A stretch of 64,000 bases of DNA from Bordetella genomosp. 2. GTDB lineage: Bacteria > Pseudomonadota > Gammaproteobacteria > Burkholderiales > Burkholderiaceae_B. Of the stretch, positions 62,926 to 64,000 are shown piece after piece. The notes under the pieces are model-generated. The model saw only the letters and a list, made by a program, of their open reading frames with translations, was not told the origin of the DNA and searched no databases. The position numbers were made by a program, and so were the translations under genes. Where the stretch lies: the NCBI RefSeq assembly GCF_002261345.1, contig NZ_NEVT01000002.1, forward strand, positions 62,001-126,000, read 5' to 3'. How positions within the stretch are numbered: position 1 is the stretch's first letter; every line of letters begins with the position of its first letter.

Positions 62926-63765
62926 ATGTCCATGCAGAGCGTCACGGACCCTTCCTCCGCATCGGGCGCCATGCCATCCGACGGCGCGCAGGTCCCGCCG
63001 GTGCCGCAGCCCGGGCGCGTTGCGCTGTTCCTGGACCTGGACGGCACCCTGGCGGAGATCCGGCCCGACCCGGGCCTGGTGGCGATTCCGCACGCCACCC
63101 TGGATATCCTGGCGCGGCTGGACCAGGCCCTGGACGGCGCGCTGGCCATCCTGTCCGGCCGTCCCGGCGTCGACCTGGACCGGCTGCTGCAGCCATTGGC
63201 GCTGCCTTACGCCGCCGGCCATGGCGCGGAATGGCGGGGCCGCGATGGCCGCGTCACGCAGGCGCCCCCACCGCCGGGCCTGCCGGCCGTGCAGGCGGCG
63301 CTGCAGGCGCAGGTAGAGCATTGGCCCGGTGTCTGGATCGAAGCCAAGGGCCACGGCGTGGCGGTGCATTTTCGCGGCGCGCCCGAGTACGGCGGGCGCG
63401 TCGAAGCGGCCGTGCGCGAGGTCGCCGGCCGGCATCCGCTCGATTTCGATGTGCAGCCGGGCAAGATGGTGTTCGAGTTGCGGCCGCGCGGCGTCGACAA
63501 AGGCCAGGCGTTGCGCCGGTTCATGCAGCGCGCGCCCTATGCGGGACGCACGCCGGTGGCGGTGGGCGATGACCTGACCGACGAAGCGGCCTTCATCGCG
63601 GCCCGCCAGGCCGGCGGCTTCGGCATCAAGATCGGCGCCGGACCCAGCGCGGCCCCCTGGCGCCTGGATGATCCGCGCGCGCTCGCGCGCTGGCTCGAAC
63701 GCCTGGGGACGCCGGCCCCGGAGAGCGGACCCGCGATTTCCAAGGAGCAACCATGGGCCGATTGA
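62926..63765 (+). CDS. otsB: Trehalose-6-phosphate phosphatase
   Basis: 279 aa as placed; ATGs at 62836, 62887, 62932 and 62971 are all in frame. The HAD motif I is VALFLDLDGTLAEIRPDPG (nucleophile Asp). Motif II/III region: LSGRPGVDLDRLL and the ending VAVGDDLTDEAAFIAA. It removes phosphate from trehalose-6-phosphate. E. coli OtsB starts about 15 residues before the first motif, so the start could be as late as 62971. Its 3' end overlaps otsA by 13 bases. Confidence 0.9.
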   Translation: MSMQSVTDPSSASGAMPSDGAQVPPVPQPGRVALFLDLDGTLAEIRPDPGLVAIPHATLDILARLDQALDGALAILSGRPGVDLDRLLQPLALPYAAGHGAEWRGRDGRVTQAPPPPGLPAVQAALQAQVEHWPGVWIEAKGHGVAVHFRGAPEYGGRVEAAVREVAGRHPLDFDVQPGKMVFELRPRGVDKGQALRRFMQRAPYAGRTPVAVGDDLTDEAAFIAARQAGGFGIKIGAGPSAAPWRLDDPRALARWLERLGTPAPESGPAISKEQPWAD

Positions 63766-64000
63766 TCGTAGTGTCGAATCGTGTGGCCTTGCCCAGCGGG
63801 ACGAAGTCCCCCGGCGGCCTGGCCGTGGGCGTGTACGATGCGCTGCGCGACTCGGGCGGCATCTGGCTGGGCTGGAACGGCGAGACCGCGGCGGACGCCG
63901 ACGCGGACCAGGCGCTGTCCACCGTCACGCAGGACAACATCACCTACGCCACTTTTCCGCTGGCGGCGCGCGACTACGATCGCTACTACCGGGGTTTCTC
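63753..64000 (+). CDS. otsA: Trehalose-6-phosphate synthase, N-terminal part
   Basis: The frame from the ATG at 63753 is open to the window end (82 codons). It begins MGRLIVVSNRVALPSGT, then GGLAVGVYDALRDSGGIWLGWNGE, and ends in DRYYRGF, all typical of GT20 OtsA. AAGGAG lies six bases before the start, inside otsB, and the two frames overlap by 13 bases, so synthesis of both enzymes is coupled. It makes trehalose-6-phosphate from UDP-glucose and glucose-6-phosphate, for osmotic protection. Confidence 0.95.
   Translation, partial: MGRLIVVSNRVALPSGTKSPGGLAVGVYDALRDSGGIWLGWNGETAADADADQALSTVTQDNITYATFPLAARDYDRYYRGF

Noticed and set aside
61642-63750. 702-aa minus-strand frame opposite the arginase-like gene and otsB
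   Set aside because: Antisense shadow; the plus-strand genes have clear motifs.

Overview
The window is 64 kb of GC-rich chromosomal DNA from a betaproteobacterium of the order Burkholderiales. It most resembles Bordetella or a close Alcaligenaceae relative. The grounds are two Bug-type periplasmic binding proteins, a PhaM homologue, a beta-proteobacterial cytochrome aa3 cluster with DUF2970 and DUF2909 proteins, a perfect CIRCE site in front of rpoH, and GC-rich intergenic repeats. Genus is inferred from recalled family features, not from a search. No insertion sequence, prophage, CRISPR array, rRNA or tRNA gene was seen, apart from the 5' end of one REP-associated transposase gene at the left edge.

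Layout. 1-3.4 kb: RAYT-like transposase fragment, glutathione-dependent formaldehyde detoxification (adhC-fghA) and two small unknown proteins. 3.6-8.6 kb: CIRCE-rpoH, a strong terminator with a possible small RNA, then cpdA and a cyclic-nucleotide-binding Na+/H+ antiporter, divergent across a 76-bp tandem repeat. 8.6-14.6 kb: a GntR-like LacI repressor divergent from a TRAP transporter (dctQ-dctM-dctP) and a sugar-acid dehydratase, with a perfect palindromic operator between them. 14.6-24.2 kb: a Nudix hydrolase, then the cytochrome c oxidase operon and its assembly genes (coxB, coxA, a 41-aa protein, DUF2970, coxC, SURF1, Sco-like, ctaA, ctaB, SCO). No ctaG/cox11 is present.

24.2-33.8 kb: small proteins, PhaM, glmU coupled to an MFS exporter, ugd coupled to a glycosyltransferase, an Lrp-type regulator and glmS. 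This is a nucleotide-sugar and envelope precursor region. 33.9-35.8 kb: an AT-rich-promoter hipBA toxin-antitoxin pair, probably acquired. 35.8-38.8 kb: HD-domain protein, GlxA-type regulator and an MFS transporter. 39.0-43.0 kb: cbpA-cbpM behind a nested palindrome, then a QseBC-like two-component system with a YgiW/YdeI periplasmic protein; the system's two promoters share an 18-bp motif.

43.0-51.6 kb: sulfonate/nitrate-type binding protein, PaaI-like thioesterase, YjbQ, an AGCS symporter, a FUSC membrane protein, a REP-like double palindrome and a three-subunit membrane-bound alcohol/sugar dehydrogenase (Tat-exported small subunit, GMC flavoprotein, triheme cytochrome c). 51.9-58.6 kb: two Bug binding proteins with an amidase, a DUF1615 lipoprotein, a CaiB/BaiF CoA-transferase and an enoyl-CoA hydratase, which looks like uptake and CoA-dependent catabolism of organic acids. 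58.6-64 kb: LysR regulators around an alpha/beta hydrolase, an arginase-fold protein with altered metal ligands, and trehalose synthesis (otsB and the start of otsA).

The best candidates for new biology are the CU-rich-loop RNA after rpoH, the nested palindrome before cbpA, the shared response-regulator boxes, the repeat array between cpdA and the cNMP-binding antiporter, and the absence of cox11 from an otherwise complete oxidase locus.
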